Shown one piece after another: positions 27,009 to 36,626 of a stretch of 64,000 bases of DNA. The position numbers and the translations under genes are program-made. The DNA is from Rhodococcus sp. IEGM 1409 (GTDB lineage: Bacteria > Actinomycetota > Actinomycetes > Mycobacteriales > Mycobacteriaceae): positions 496,001-560,000 of the forward strand of contig NZ_JASHKN010000002.1 of the NCBI RefSeq assembly GCF_030056735.1, given 5' to 3'. The first letter of the stretch is position 1. Each line of letters opens with the position of its first letter. Below the pieces are notes generated by a model, which made no database searches, was not told the origin of the DNA, and worked only from the letters and a program-made list of their open reading frames with translations.

Positions 27009-27082
27009 ATGCTCACTCCTTGTTGTTGGGCCTGTTGGTGAAACTACGCCGGCCCGAATTCGAATGCTCGTGATTTTTCTGC

Positions 27083-27595
27083 TCACGAATCTCGGGGCTG
27101 CGGCGGCGGTGCGGTAGAGCCGGAAAGAGGCATCGTAGGCATCCCGAGCTTGCGGTGATCCCACGAACGAGTGCGATCGGGAACGAACCGTACCGCGACG
27201 CGTTTGTGGAGCATCGCGTCGACCGCTGGGCGGAGATCGTCCGTGTACGGGCCGGTGTATCGCTCCCAGACGCTGATTCCCACGGCGAAGAGGGCTTCCG
27301 GATCCTCGACGATCACTCCGGTGCCTTCCATCGAGACCCCTCGGAGCGTGTCGTACGTCAGACCGTCTTCGATCAGCACGGACATACGGGCGTCTCGGCG
27401 AAGATTGACGGCCTTCTGCGACGTGGCTTTGGTCTCGAACCAGATTTCGCCGTCGACTATCGCGAACCACATCGCGATCAGGTGAGGCATTCCGTCTGCG
27501 CTCAACGTCGCCATCGTTGCCGTGCGGCTCTTTTCGACGAAGCTCGAAATTTCGGCCTCGGCCATCGTGATCTGACTACGCTGCTTTCCTGCCAT
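27083..27595 (-). CDS. PPOX-class flavin/F420-binding split-barrel protein
   Basis: 170 residues with the pyridoxamine-phosphate-oxidase-like split barrel: RTATMATLSADGMPHLIAMWF, then GEIWFETKATSQKAVNLRRDARMSVLIED. In actinobacteria this subgroup usually binds F420 or a flavin; Rv2991, at the corresponding place in M. tuberculosis, is of this kind. Which cofactor and substrate it uses cannot be decided by eye. fbiD, an F420 biosynthesis gene, is 7 kb away. The start is ATG 27595. Confidence 0.8.
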   Translation of the reverse strand: MAGKQRSQITMAEAEISSFVEKSRTATMATLSADGMPHLIAMWFAIVDGEIWFETKATSQKAVNLRRDARMSVLIEDGLTYDTLRGVSMEGTGVIVEDPEALFAVGISVWERYTGPYTDDLRPAVDAMLHKRVAVRFVPDRTRSWDHRKLGMPTMPLSGSTAPPPQPRDS

Positions 27596-27650
27596 GGTCG
27601 CGTCGTACTCCTACGTGCTCGAGGATCTGAAGACCTTACTGTGTCACGAA

Positions 27651-28352
27651 TTACAGACGCTTGTGGAGCGCTTCGGCAGCTGCGAGAAGGTCGGCCGCCC
27701 AGCGCGCTCCCGGTCGCCGACCCATCCGGTCGATGGGGCCGGAGACCGAAATCGCGGCAATGACAGCACCTGCGGAGTCGCGGACGGGAGCCGCGACGCT
27801 GGCGACACCCGGCTCACGTTCGGCTGCGCTCTGTGCCCAGCCGCGCCGACGCACCTCGAGGAGCACTCGTTCGCCGAACGACGCATCGGCGAGAACGGTC
27901 CGTTGGGTTTGTGGATCTGCCCATGCGAGAAGGACCTTGGCGCCGGATCCGGCATTCATCGGCAGCCGGGCTCCGACGAGAACCGTGTCGCGCAAACCTG
28001 TCGGCGGCTCCATCGATGCGACGCAGATGCGTTGTGTGCCTTCCCGGCGGTACAGCTGGACGCTTTCGCCGGTGATTTCGCGAAGGCGGGGGAGGATGAG
28101 TCCGGCCGCTGCAATGAGTGGATCATTAGCGGTGGCAGCGAGTTCGGCGAGTCCGGGCCCCGGGCACCACTGGCCGTCCGAGTCGCGGGTGAGGAGTCGA
28201 TGGACTTCGAGACCGACGGCGAGTCTATGGGCGGTTGCGCGCGGCAAACCGGTTCGTGCACAGAGTTCGGTGAGGCTGCACGGTTCCTCAGCTACTGCAT
28301 GAAGCACGCCCATTGCTTTGTCCAGGACGCCGATGCCGCTATGCTGTCTCAT
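27651..28352 (-). CDS. ltbR: IclR-family regulator divergent from leuCD
   Basis: 233-residue transcription factor: N-terminal winged helix-turn-helix (GVLDKAMGVLHAV...LTELCARTGLPRATAHRLAVGLE) and the C-terminal IclR effector domain (LREITGESVQLYRREG, PMNAGSGAKVLLAW, GVASVAAPVRDSAGAVIAAISVSGP). The orthologue in C. glutamicum, LtbR, represses leuB, leuCD and trp genes, and shares this divergent position. The 211-bp gap to leuC contains three tandem 20-bp repeats that are good operator candidates. The symbol is by position and family, not by experiment. Confidence 0.85.
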   Translation of the reverse strand: MRQHSGIGVLDKAMGVLHAVAEEPCSLTELCARTGLPRATAHRLAVGLEVHRLLTRDSDGQWCPGPGLAELAATANDPLIAAAGLILPRLREITGESVQLYRREGTQRICVASMEPPTGLRDTVLVGARLPMNAGSGAKVLLAWADPQTQRTVLADASFGERVLLEVRRRGWAQSAAEREPGVASVAAPVRDSAGAVIAAISVSGPIDRMGRRPGARWAADLLAAAEALHKRL

Positions 28353-28385
28353 AGGTCGATACCAGTTTCTCGCATAGTGGGATGA

Positions 28386-28445
28386 TAGCGCATTCTCTGG
28401 CGGGCTAGCGCATTTCCTGTAGGGCTAGCTCATTTCCTGGAGGGT
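28386..28445. repeat. Three tandem 20-bp repeats before leuC
   Basis: Units at 28386-28405, 28406-28425 and 28426-28445, all built on TAGCGCATTTCCTG.AGGGC with few differences. The period of 20 bp is close to two helical turns, which would put three protein sites on the same DNA face, between the IclR gene and leuC. Confidence 0.85.
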
Positions 28446-28452
28446 GGGGCAC

Positions 28453-28470
28453 GTTACCGAAAGGGGTAAC
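28453..28470. promoter_or_regulatory. GTTACC/GGTAAC dyad upstream of leuC
   Basis: Perfect 6-bp arms (28453-28458 with 28465-28470) around GAAAGG, 94 bp before leuC and just after the tandem repeats. Could be an operator or part of the leuC promoter. Confidence 0.4.
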
Positions 28471-28563
28471 CTGCATCCGCTGCGGAGGGTGGAGACCTAT
28501 CTTCACGCGCGGTGGGCCAGCCCGTAGTCCGCCGACGCGAGGCTACGTACAGAGGTGGAAGAC

Positions 28564-29976
28564 ATGGCACAGAAAGCACGCACTCTCGCCGAGAAGGTGT
28601 GGGACGACCACGTTGTCGTGAAAGGGGAGGGGCAGGATCCCGACCTCATCTACATCGATCTCCACCTCGTTCACGAAGTGACGAGCCCGCAGGCATTCGA
28701 CGGACTTCGCTTGGCCGGACGCCCGTTGCGCCGTCCCGACCTGACGATCGCCACCGAGGATCACAACGTCCCGACGATCGACATCGACAAGCCGATTGCC
28801 GATCCCGTGTCCAAGACTCAGGTCGACACCTTGCGCCGAAATTGTGAGGAGTTCGGAGTTCGCTTGCACCGCATGGGCGATCTCGATCAGGGCATCGTGC
28901 ATGTGGTCGGACCGCAGCTCGGCCTGACTCAGCCCGGAACCACCGTGGTGTGCGGTGACAGTCATACGTCGACGCACGGCGCCTTCGGTGCGCTCGCAAT
29001 GGGAATCGGCACCAGCGAGGTCGAGCACGTGATGGCGACGCAGACATTGTCGTTGCGCCCCTTCAAGACCATGGCGATCACGGTCGACGGCGAGCTGCCG
29101 CCGAGCGTCACTAGCAAGGACTTGATCCTCGCCGTCATCGCCAAGATCGGCACCGGCGGCGGCCAGGGCTACGTACTGGAGTACCGCGGCGAGGCCATTC
29201 GCAAACTGTCGATGGAAGCTCGTATGACCATCTGCAACATGTCGATCGAGGCCGGAGCACGCGCCGGCATGATCGCTCCGGACGAGACCACTTACGAGTT
29301 CATCAAGGGTCGTCCGCACGCACCGTCCGGCGCGGAGTGGGACGAAGCGGTCGCCGCGTGGGAGCTGCTCAAGACCGACGAGGGTGCGGAATTCGACAAC
29401 GAGGTCCACATCGACGCAAGCGCATTGACGCCTTTCGTCACCTGGGGAACCAATCCGGGACAGGGTGCGCCACTCGGTGACCGTGTGCCCGATCCCGAAC
29501 TGATCGTCGACGAGAGCGAGCGTCAGGCAGCTGAGAAGGCGCTCACCTACATGGGTCTCGACGCCGGGATGCCGCTTCGGGATGTTGCTGTCGACACCGT
29601 GTTCGTCGGTTCGTGCACCAACGGACGTATCGAAGATCTGCGCGCAGTGGCCGAGGTGCTCGAAGGTCGCCATGTGGCAGAGGGCGTTCGGATGCTCATC
29701 GTTCCCGGCTCGATGCGGGTGCGTGCTCAAGCCGAAAGTGAAGGTCTCGGTGAAATCTTCACAGCGGCAGGGGCGGAATGGCGCCAGGCCGGTTGCTCGA
29801 TGTGCTTGGGAATGAACCCTGACCAGCTCGCTCCCGGCGAGCGCTCGGCATCGACGTCCAACCGGAATTTCGAAGGCCGACAGGGTAAAGGCGGTCGGAC
29901 CCATCTGGTTTCCCCGCTCGTCGCGGCGGCCACTGCGGTCCGCGGAACGCTCTCGGCACCGGCCGATCTGCTCTGA
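28564..29976 (+). CDS. leuC: 3-isopropylmalate dehydratase, large subunit
   Basis: Aconitase-family enzyme isomerising 2- to 3-isopropylmalate with LeuD. The 470-residue protein has the motifs [26 protein letters not shown] and [12 protein letters not shown], whose three cysteines hold the [4Fe-4S] cluster. ATG 28564 ([15 protein letters not shown]) matches family starts, with AGAGGTGG upstream; GTG 28555 is less likely. leuD follows after 28 bp. Regulation by the divergent IclR protein is probable. Confidence 0.96.
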   Translation: MAQKARTLAEKVWDDHVVVKGEGQDPDLIYIDLHLVHEVTSPQAFDGLRLAGRPLRRPDLTIATEDHNVPTIDIDKPIADPVSKTQVDTLRRNCEEFGVRLHRMGDLDQGIVHVVGPQLGLTQPGTTVVCGDSHTSTHGAFGALAMGIGTSEVEHVMATQTLSLRPFKTMAITVDGELPPSVTSKDLILAVIAKIGTGGGQGYVLEYRGEAIRKLSMEARMTICNMSIEAGARAGMIAPDETTYEFIKGRPHAPSGAEWDEAVAAWELLKTDEGAEFDNEVHIDASALTPFVTWGTNPGQGAPLGDRVPDPELIVDESERQAAEKALTYMGLDAGMPLRDVAVDTVFVGSCTNGRIEDLRAVAEVLEGRHVAEGVRMLIVPGSMRVRAQAESEGLGEIFTAAGAEWRQAGCSMCLGMNPDQLAPGERSASTSNRNFEGRQGKGGRTHLVSPLVAAATAVRGTLSAPADLL

Positions 29977-30004
29977 CCCACTTACCTTCTCGAGGAGAAT
30001 TTCG

Positions 30005-30613
30005 ATGGAATCCTTTACCACGCACAAGGGTATCGGCGTCCCGCTGCGACGCTCGAATGTCGATACCGATCAGATCATCCCTGCCGTGTACCTGAAACGG
30101 GTGACGCGCACGGGATTCGAGGACGGGCTGTTTGCAGGCTGGCGTGCCGACCCCAACTTCATTCTCAATCTGGCTCCGTACGACAAGGGAAGCGTTCTCG
30201 TTGCCGGTCCCGATTTCGGCACAGGCTCTTCGCGTGAGCATGCAGTGTGGGCTCTCTCCGACTTCGGATTTCGGGTCGTGATCGCTTCGCGGTTCGCCGA
30301 CATCTTCCGCGGGAACGCCGGAAAAGCCGGTCTCGTAGCGGCACAGGTCGAGCAGAGCGACGTCGAATTGCTGTGGAAGTTGCTCGAAGAGCAGCCCGGA
30401 CTCGAATTGACAGTAGATCTCGAGAATCGGACCGTGAGTGCCGGAACTACGGTGGTGCCGTTCAATATTGACGACTACACACGGTGGCGTCTGCTGGAGG
30501 GTCTGGACGACATCGGACTGACATTGCGGCAGGTAGAAGCGATTTCCGAGTTCGAAAAGTCAAGGCCTTCATGGAAACCGACTACCCTTCCGGCTCGAAT
30601 TTCGCAGGGCTGA
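30005..30613 (+). CDS. leuD: 3-isopropylmalate dehydratase, small subunit
   Basis: Swivel-domain partner of LeuC, 202 residues. It begins [22 protein letters not shown] and contains the substrate-binding [11 protein letters not shown] near residue 72 and [23 protein letters not shown] precedes ATG 30005. hupB follows 157 bp on with its own promoter. Confidence 0.96.
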   Translation: MESFTTHKGIGVPLRRSNVDTDQIIPAVYLKRVTRTGFEDGLFAGWRADPNFILNLAPYDKGSVLVAGPDFGTGSSREHAVWALSDFGFRVVIASRFADIFRGNAGKAGLVAAQVEQSDVELLWKLLEEQPGLELTVDLENRTVSAGTTVVPFNIDDYTRWRLLEGLDDIGLTLRQVEAISEFEKSRPSWKPTTLPARISQG

Positions 30614-30669
30614 ACCGAAATCCGCGACTCCGCGCGGGAAGAGAAATAGGTCACCATTTCGCAGTCACG

Positions 30670-30699
30670 TTGAATGAGAATTGGCGTGGCACATAGACT
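30670..30699 (+). promoter_or_regulatory. Predicted hupB promoter
   Basis: TTGAAT (30670-30675) and TAGACT (30694-30699) with 18 bp between, about 70 bp before the hupB start. Good match to a housekeeping promoter. Confidence 0.55.
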
Positions 30700-30770
30700 C
30701 TTGCCGTTATCAGGTTTACCGTGGTTCTCAGTCGGTCCGACGGTGGACCACAATTAGCGGAGGAATTTCA

Positions 30771-31346
30771 ATGAACAAGGCAGAGCTCATCGATGTTCTG
30801 ACTGAAAAGCTGGGTTCGGACAGGCGCACAGCGACCGACGCAGTGGAGCACGTCGTGGACACCATCGTCCGCGCCGTCCACCGTGGCGAGAGCGTGACCA
30901 TCACCGGCTTCGGAGTCTTCGAGCAGCGTCGTCGTGCAGCACGTGTTGCACGCAACCCGCGTACGGGCGAGACCGTCAAGGTCAAGCCGACGTCGGTTCC
31001 GGCTTTCCGTCCGGGTGCGCAGTTCAAGGCTGTTATCGCTGGTGGACAGAAGCTTCCGGCCACCGGCCCGGCAGTCAAGCGTGGCGTAGTAGCACCGGCC
31101 ACCAAGGCTGCAGCCAAGAAGGCTGCTGCCAAGAAGACCGCAGCCAAGAAGGCTCCGGCAAAGAAGGCTCCGGCCAAGACCGCAGCCAAGAAGACGGTTG
31201 CCGCCAAGGCTCCCGCCAAGAAGGCTCCGGCCAAGACCGCAGCCAAGAAGACGGTTGCCACCAAGGCTCCCGCCAAGAAGGCTCCGGCCAAGACCGCAGC
31301 CAAGAAGGCTCCGGCCAAGAAGGCTCCGGCCAAGCGCGGCAAGTAG
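30771..31346 (+). CDS. hupB: HU-type nucleoid protein with Lys/Ala/Pro tail
   Basis: 191-residue DNA-binding protein. Residues 1-90 are a classic HU domain ([36 protein letters not shown]); the rest is a histone H1-like tail of PAKKA and AAKK repeats, as in mycobacterial HupB, where the tail binds DNA and is acetylated and methylated. At the DNA level the tail contains two copies of a 57-bp unit (31173-31229 and 31230-31286) and part of a third. GGAGG precedes the ATG. A strong terminator follows. Confidence 0.96.
   Translation: MNKAELIDVLTEKLGSDRRTATDAVEHVVDTIVRAVHRGESVTITGFGVFEQRRRAARVARNPRTGETVKVKPTSVPAFRPGAQFKAVIAGGQKLPATGPAVKRGVVAPATKAAAKKAAAKKTAAKKAPAKKAPAKTAAKKTVAAKAPAKKAPAKTAAKKTVATKAPAKKAPAKTAAKKAPAKKAPAKRGK
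31173..31310 (+). repeat. 57-bp tandem repeats within hupB
   Basis: Two nearly identical 57-bp copies (19 codons) start at 31173 and 31230, with a partial third from 31287. They can expand or contract in frame, changing tail length. Confidence 0.85.
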
Positions 31347-31380
31347 TCGCGTTCGGGTGAAAAACCCGATGCCGTAAGAC

Positions 31381-31427
31381 AAAGAGGTGCAGCCGCGGAT
31401 TCAATCCGCGGCTGCACCTCTTTTTGC
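31381..31427 (+). terminator. hupB terminator
   Basis: Perfect 20-bp stem (31381-31400 with 31404-31423), 3-nt loop, with TTTTT within and after the 3' arm. Confidence 0.93.
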
Positions 31428-31512
31428 TGTCTCGGAGAAGTCTGAATTCTCCTGTGTTTCAGTGCTTTGCAAAACTACCGAATCGGTCCCTGGCTCCGGT
31501 TGCCCAAATCCC

Positions 31513-32439
31513 TCAGGAGTTGGCGACTTTGGGGAGCGGGCTGTCGAGGTGATCGGCCGCTACAAGACGGCCGTCGAGGAACGAGAGCACCCAGGTGCTC
31601 GCCTTACGGTTGCGTGCAGAGGGCGGTGTTACGCCGGCCGCATCGGCCCACCAGCGCATCAGATCGGGAATGACGCCCCCTTGGCTGCAGATCACGGGAG
31701 TGCCCTCCAGCGCGGCGATCTGCAGCGCACGGGCCCGAGCGGCATCGGGATCGGCCCCATAACCTTCTTCGGTCAGAAGAGGTTCCGCAGAAATCTCGAC
31801 ACCCAATGCCTCCGCCAATGGCATCACCGTGTCGATGCAGCGAGTACGGTCGGCCGCGAAAACGGAATCGGCGCCGAAGATTTTCAGCTGCTCGACCAAC
31901 GCGGCCGATTGCTCTTTGCCCTTGGCGTCGAGTGGACGCAGATTGTCGTCGCCCTTGTATCGCTTCCGGCTTCCGGCTTTTGCGTGGCGGACGAGTAATA
32001 CCGTTTTCGTGTCAGGCCGAATGGAAACGAAGCGGCGAAGAATCATTCGATCCATCGGGTAGGAAAGATGATCGGCGACCTCGGCGACCGGAAGCCAATA
32101 AAGAACATCTACTTCGTTATTCGGTCCGAAATCTCCGTCGACTGCTTCTGCCGACCAGTATTCGACCCGCTTGAGTTTGCGATGCCCGGGGATCGGGTAT
32201 GTCACGCCACCGAGGTGCCTTCCGAAACGTCCCGTGACCGAGGTCTCTTCGCGCACCTCGCGAACCGCCGCGGTCAGGAAGGTCTCACCGGGGTCGAGTT
32301 TTCCTTTGGGGAATGACCAGTCGTCGTACTTCGGTCGATGTACGACGGCGATCTCGATGGCGGAAGGATCCTCAGGAGCCTTCCGCCACAGAACCGCGCC
32401 TGCGGCAAAGATGTTGGCTTTGACCGGCTTGTCGCTCAT
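31513..32439 (-). CDS. mutT1: Nudix hydrolase plus histidine phosphatase (MutT1 type)
   Basis: 308 residues in two domains. The N-terminal Nudix domain has the box GKLDPGETFLTAAVREVREE, then TSV where the consensus has TG and a hydrophobic residue; the C-terminal domain is a histidine phosphatase (LLVRHAKAGSRKR near residue 145). In mycobacteria MutT1 hydrolyses 8-oxo-dGTP and 8-oxo-GTP and diadenosine polyphosphates, so it sanitises oxidised nucleotides. It follows ppk1 directly on the same strand; ATG 32439 is used, though a TTG at 32460 would overlap the ppk1 stop. It is convergent with hupB. Confidence 0.9.
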   Translation of the reverse strand: MSDKPVKANIFAAGAVLWRKAPEDPSAIEIAVVHRPKYDDWSFPKGKLDPGETFLTAAVREVREETSVTGRFGRHLGGVTYPIPGHRKLKRVEYWSAEAVDGDFGPNNEVDVLYWLPVAEVADHLSYPMDRMILRRFVSIRPDTKTVLLVRHAKAGSRKRYKGDDNLRPLDAKGKEQSAALVEQLKIFGADSVFAADRTRCIDTVMPLAEALGVEISAEPLLTEEGYGADPDAARARALQIAALEGTPVICSQGGVIPDLMRWWADAAGVTPPSARNRKASTWVLSFLDGRLVAADHLDSPLPKVANS

Positions 32440-32456
32440 TGTGTGATCCGAGCCCG

Positions 32457-34697
32457 TCAAGACCCGCTGGAGGTGCGGCTGCGCATCAACGACTGCTGAT
32501 GCTCACGTACGTCCTCGCCGCGTTCGGGGGCAGCTACCCAACTGCCGTCCGGATGCAGTACCCAGCAGCGAGTTCGGGGATCGAGCGCGGAGTCGAAGAT
32601 GTCACCGAGTTGCTTCGACAGTTTCGGATCCTTGACCTGCACCATGACCTCGACGCGGCGATCGAGGTTGCGGTGCATCATGTCTGCGCTGCCGATCCAG
32701 AATTCGTCGGCAGAGCGGAAATGGAACATTCGCGAGTGTTCGAGGAACCGTCCGAGAATGGAACGTACTTCGATATTTTCGCTGAGGCCGGGAACACCCG
32801 GTTTGAGCGCGCAGATTCCGCGGACCACGATCTCGACGGGGATACCGGCCTTTGACGCGCGGTACAACGCGTCGATGACCTGCTCGTCCACCAATGCGTT
32901 GGCTTTCAATCGGATACCCGCCTCGCGACCCGCGAGTTTGTGAGCGATCTCGTTGTCGATCCGCTCGATGATCCCGCGGCGAACCCCGTACGGCGCGACG
33001 AGAAGGTTGCGGTAACTCGTCTTACGGGAGTATCCGGTCAGCGAGTTGAAGAGGTCGGTGAGGTCAGCACCGATCTCCGGTGCTGCGGTGAGCAATCCGA
33101 CGTCCTCGTACATGCGCGCGGTCTTCGGGTTGTAATTGCCGGTGCCGATGTGGCAGTAACGACGAATGGTCGACCCCTCACGCCTGACGACGAGGCACGT
33201 CTTGCAGTGAGTCTTGAGACCGACGAGACCGTAGACGACGTGAACGCCTGCCTGCTCGAGTTTGCGTGCCCACTTGATGTTGGCCTGCTCGTCGAAGCGC
33301 GCCTTGATCTCCACGAGGGCAACAACTTGCTTGCCGGCCTCGGCGGCGTCGACCAGTGCGTTGACGATGGGGGAGTCGCCGGAAGTGCGGTACAGCGTCT
33401 GCTTGATCGCGAGCACCTGCGGGTCCGCGGCGGCCTGTTCGATGAAGCGTTGAACGCTGGTGGAAAACGAGTCGTAAGGATGGTGGACGAGCACGTCGCC
33501 GTCGCGCAGGGTCGAGAACACACTCTTCGGCGTCTCACGCTCGCCGAACGCCGGATGCGTCGCCGGAACGAACGGAGCGTCCTTGAGCGCTGGGCGGTCG
33601 ACGGCGTAAACCTGCCAGAGGCAGGACAAGTCGAGGAGTCCGGAAACCTCGATCACATCGGCCGGGTCGACGTCGAGTTCACGCAGAAGCAGTTCGAGCA
33701 TGTGCTCGGTCATGTCGTCCGCGACTTCGAGTCGGACGGGCGAACCGAAACGGCGACGCGCCAATTCACGTTCGAGTGCCTGCAACAGATCCTCGTCGCG
33801 ATCCTCTTCGACCTCGAAATCGGCGTTGCGTGTGATTCGGAAAGCGTGATGTTCGACGATTTCCATTCCGGGGAACAGTACGTCCAGATGGGCCGAAATC
33901 AGTTCTTCCATCGGGAGGAACGAATCGATGGTGGACGAAGACGTCGTGCTCTTGACTCGCACGAACCGGCCGACGTTGTCGGGGACCTTGACGCGAGCGA
34001 AGTGTTCGCCGCGGGTGACGGAGTCCTTCACGGTGACGGCGAGGTTGAGGCTCAACCCGCTGATGTAAGGGAACGGGTGAGCGTGATCGACTGCCAACGG
34101 CGTCAGTACCGGGAAGACCTGCTCGTGGAAATGCGCCGAGAGTCGGCCGTGATCGTCGGCGCTGAGATCGGCCCACCGAACTATCGAAATGCCTTCTGCC
34201 GCCAACGCGGGACGGACCGAGTCGAGAAACACGTGTGCGTGCTTGTCGGCGAGTTCCTGGGTGCGACGCGCGATGAGCGCCAATTGTTCGCGCGGGGACA
34301 GACCGTCGGCGGACCTGACCGACAGTCCCGTCTCGTCGCGGCGCTTGAGTCCGGCGACCCGGACCATGAAAAATTCGTCGAGATTGGAAGCGAAGATTGC
34401 CAGGAACTTTGCGCGTTCGAGCAACGGCAGTGACTCGTCGGCGGCCAACGCGAGAACGCGGGCATTGAAATCGAGCCAGCTGAGTTCGCGGTTGAGGTAA
34501 CGATCCTCGGGAAGTCCGACGAGCAGTTCGGGTAGCTCTGCCTTGGTAGCTGCAGGGGGAGCGCCCGGGATGTTGGTGGCAGTCGCGACGGCCTGAGATC
34601 GAGTAGAGGCGGCCACGCCGTTCTCGTGTCGGCCGGAGCTGTGGTCTCCGTCCGACGGGTCTTCGGAAATGCGGTTTTCGAGTGCTTCGCCGTTGCT
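32457..34697 (-). CDS. ppk1: Polyphosphate kinase 1
   Basis: Makes polyphosphate from ATP through a phosphohistidine. 746 residues from GTG 34697: a variable N-terminus of about 60 residues, the PPK N domain ([33 protein letters not shown]), the middle domain, then two phospholipase-D-like catalytic domains with [36 protein letters not shown] (the phosphorylated His region), and [15 protein letters not shown] ending. A TTG at 34736 would add 13 residues; mycobacterial Ppk1 length favours the GTG. mutT1 is 17 bp downstream. Confidence 0.94.
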   Translation of the reverse strand, partial: SNGEALENRISEDPSDGDHSSGRHENGVAASTRSQAVATATNIPGAPPAATKAELPELLVGLPEDRYLNRELSWLDFNARVLALAADESLPLLERAKFLAIFASNLDEFFMVRVAGLKRRDETGLSVRSADGLSPREQLALIARRTQELADKHAHVFLDSVRPALAAEGISIVRWADLSADDHGRLSAHFHEQVFPVLTPLAVDHAHPFPYISGLSLNLAVTVKDSVTRGEHFARVKVPDNVGRFVRVKSTTSSSTIDSFLPMEELISAHLDVLFPGMEIVEHHAFRITRNADFEVEEDRDEDLLQALERELARRRFGSPVRLEVADDMTEHMLELLLRELDVDPADVIEVSGLLDLSCLWQVYAVDRPALKDAPFVPATHPAFGERETPKSVFSTLRDGDVLVHHPYDSFSTSVQRFIEQAAADPQVLAIKQTLYRTSGDSPIVNALVDAAEAGKQVVALVEIKARFDEQANIKWARKLEQAGVHVVYGLVGLKTHCKTCLVVRREGSTIRRYCHIGTGNYNPKTARMYEDVGLLTAAPEIGADLTDLFNSLTGYSRKTSYRNLLVAPYGVRRGIIERIDNEIAHKLAGREAGIRLKANALVDEQVIDALYRASKAGIPVEIVVRGICALKPGVPGLSENIEVRSILGRFLEHSRMFHFRSADEFWIGSADMMHRNLDRRVEVMVQVKDPKLSKQLGDIFDSALDPRTRCWVLHPDGSWVAAPERGEDVREHQQSLMRSRTSSGS

Positions 34698-34751
34698 CAC
34701 TCGTCGATCATCCCCCACAATCGCGCGGTCCGACAATCGATGAAGGAAAAT

Positions 34752-35501
34752 TCATCGACTGTTCGACGGCGCGGCCTTGAGTCTGGTCAACGACGCCAGT
34801 GTGGCTGGGCCTACTCCCAGTGCTCGCACAGTGTCGAGGTCGGCATGGGTGTCGACGTCGGTCCGCAGTCCCGGCCACTGGCCGGTAAGTCGCCGTGCGC
34901 CTGAATTAGTATGTCCGCGTGCGGATTCCGGACCGAATCGAGGGTCGAGTGAGCTCTCACCACACGCGAAGAGTGCCGAGGTTCCGGTGCCGTGGTGATC
35001 GACGACGACGGAACGCCCGCCGTTTCGGGCCGCGACCACAGCCTCCGACAACTCGCTCGGTTGCATGGCGGGCAAGTCGGCTTGCAGCACAACGAGGTCG
35101 ACCGCTCCGCGCTTGGCTCGGATATCGGCGGCCGCTGCACTCAACGCGGCGTTGAGGGTTTCCTCCGTGCGCGGCGTGGCGCCGTTGGTTCGTGCGCCGT
35201 CGGGAGCTGGATCGGCATAGACGGCGACGCCGGCGGAGTACGCGAGAGCGGCGACGGTCGGGTCGGGGGTGACCACTGTGACGCTGTCGATAGCCGAGAC
35301 GGCGGCAACAGTGGACAGGGTGTCGTGAAGCATTGCCAGCACGAGGTCCGCCCGCGCATCCGAGTCGAGTTCGTCCGCGAGGCGAGACTTGGCCGATCCC
35401 AAGGACTTGACGGCAACAATCGCATGCATGGGGCGTTCGATCTCCGCGTGCGCATGCGGCGTCTCCACGACGTGTGGGTACGGGGGTTCCGCGCTGTCCA
35501 T
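34752..35501 (-). CDS. fbiD: Phosphoenolpyruvate/2-phospholactate guanylyltransferase
   Basis: Activates PEP (mycobacteria) or 2-phospho-L-lactate (archaeal CofC) with GTP for coenzyme F420 synthesis. 249 residues, with the nucleotidyltransferase motifs [17 protein letters not shown] near residue 27, [19 protein letters not shown], and [12 protein letters not shown], closing with [19 protein letters not shown]. The N-terminus may start at Met25 (35429) instead. It is co-directional with ppk1 and divergent from gpsA, as in M. tuberculosis (Rv2983). Confidence 0.9.
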   Translation of the reverse strand: MDSAEPPYPHVVETPHAHAEIERPMHAIVAVKSLGSAKSRLADELDSDARADLVLAMLHDTLSTVAAVSAIDSVTVVTPDPTVAALAYSAGVAVYADPAPDGARTNGATPRTEETLNAALSAAAADIRAKRGAVDLVVLQADLPAMQPSELSEAVVAARNGGRSVVVDHHGTGTSALFACGESSLDPRFGPESARGHTNSGARRLTGQWPGLRTDVDTHADLDTVRALGVGPATLASLTRLKAAPSNSR

Positions 35502-35627
35502 CCCTCGATCTTGCCAGTCATCGCGCTTGGTGTCCGCGGCTGCCCACCGCAGCGCATTACAGGCGATACTCTGTGCAGACGATTTTTCTGGCGGCGACCC
35601 GCTTCGCCGGGTAGACGGGGTGAGCGT

Positions 35628-36626
35628 GTGAGTAAGGCAGCTGTACTGGGCGCAGGTTCATGGGGAACGGCGTTGGCCAAGGTGATGGCCGAGGCCGGAA
35701 CCGACGTGACGATGTGGGCCAGGCGTGAAGAGGTCGCGAAGCGCATCGACACCACGCACGAGAACAGCGACTATCTGCCAGGCATTGCTTTGCCTTCGTC
35801 GATTCGTGCGACCCACCACCACGAGGAGGCGATGGCGGGCGCGGACTTCATCGTGCTGGCGGTTCCCTCGCAGTCGCTGCGGGGAAACCTGGAGCAGTGG
35901 AAGGGCTCGATCGGAGCCGATGCGACTCTGTTGAGTCTGGCCAAGGGGATCGAGATCGGGACGCTCATGCGCATGAGTCAGGTCATCGTGTCGGTGACCG
36001 GGGTGGAACCCGGGCGCGTCGCAGTGCTCTCGGGCCCGAATCTTGCACGCGAGATCGCCAGCGGGCAGCCCGCGGCGACGGTGATCGCCTGCTCGGATTC
36101 CTCGCGTGCCCTCGCTCTCCAGGATGCTTGCGCTACCGGCTATTTCAGGCCGTACACCAATTCCGACGTCATCGGTTGCGAGATCGGTGGTGCGTGCAAG
36201 AACGTGATCGCGCTGGCCTGCGGCATGGCCGCCGGTAGTGGGTTCGGAGACAACACGGTTGCCAGCATCATCACCCGTGGGCTCGCCGAGACCATTCGTC
36301 TCGGCGTTGCGCTCGGTGCCAAGGCATCGACGCTTGCCGGTCTGGCGGGTGTCGGTGACCTGGTCGCGACCTGCACCTCCGAGCTGTCGCGAAACCGGAC
36401 GTTCGGCGAGCGGCTCGGACGGGGCGGGTCGATGGAGTCGGCGCAGAAGGCGACAAACGGGCAGGTCGCCGAGGGCGTGAAGTCGTGCACGTCGGTGCGC
36501 GCACTCGCTGCCGGATACGACGTCGAGATGCCGTTGACCGACGCGGTCCATCGGGTGTGCCACGAAGGCATGGCCGTCAGCGATGCGATCGGCCAGTTGC
36601 TCGGACGCCGGACGAAGTCGGAGTGA
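35628..36626 (+). CDS. gpsA: Glycerol-3-phosphate dehydrogenase [NAD(P)+]
   Basis: Reduces dihydroxyacetone phosphate to sn-glycerol 3-phosphate for phospholipid synthesis. 332 residues with [14 protein letters not shown] at the N-terminus, [18 protein letters not shown], and the catalytic-lysine region [15 protein letters not shown], then [14 protein letters not shown] 35628 is chosen because the Rossmann motif begins a few residues later; the long upstream frame overlaps fbiD on the other strand. The stop overlaps the next start (GTGA). Confidence 0.95.
   Translation: MSKAAVLGAGSWGTALAKVMAEAGTDVTMWARREEVAKRIDTTHENSDYLPGIALPSSIRATHHHEEAMAGADFIVLAVPSQSLRGNLEQWKGSIGADATLLSLAKGIEIGTLMRMSQVIVSVTGVEPGRVAVLSGPNLAREIASGQPAATVIACSDSSRALALQDACATGYFRPYTNSDVIGCEIGGACKNVIALACGMAAGSGFGDNTVASIITRGLAETIRLGVALGAKASTLAGLAGVGDLVATCTSELSRNRTFGERLGRGGSMESAQKATNGQVAEGVKSCTSVRALAAGYDVEMPLTDAVHRVCHEGMAVSDAIGQLLGRRTKSE

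Noticed and set aside
28386-28445. CRISPR-like repeats before leuC
   Set aside because: Units are directly adjacent with no spacers and lie in a regulatory gap.
28543-30027. 494-codon frame opposite leuC
   Set aside because: Antisense shadow of leuC; no recognisable domain.
31081-31345. CRISPR-like repeat array
   Set aside because: Repeats are coding, in frame, without unique spacers; they encode the HupB tail.
32940-34433. 497-codon frame opposite ppk1
   Set aside because: Antisense shadow of ppk1.
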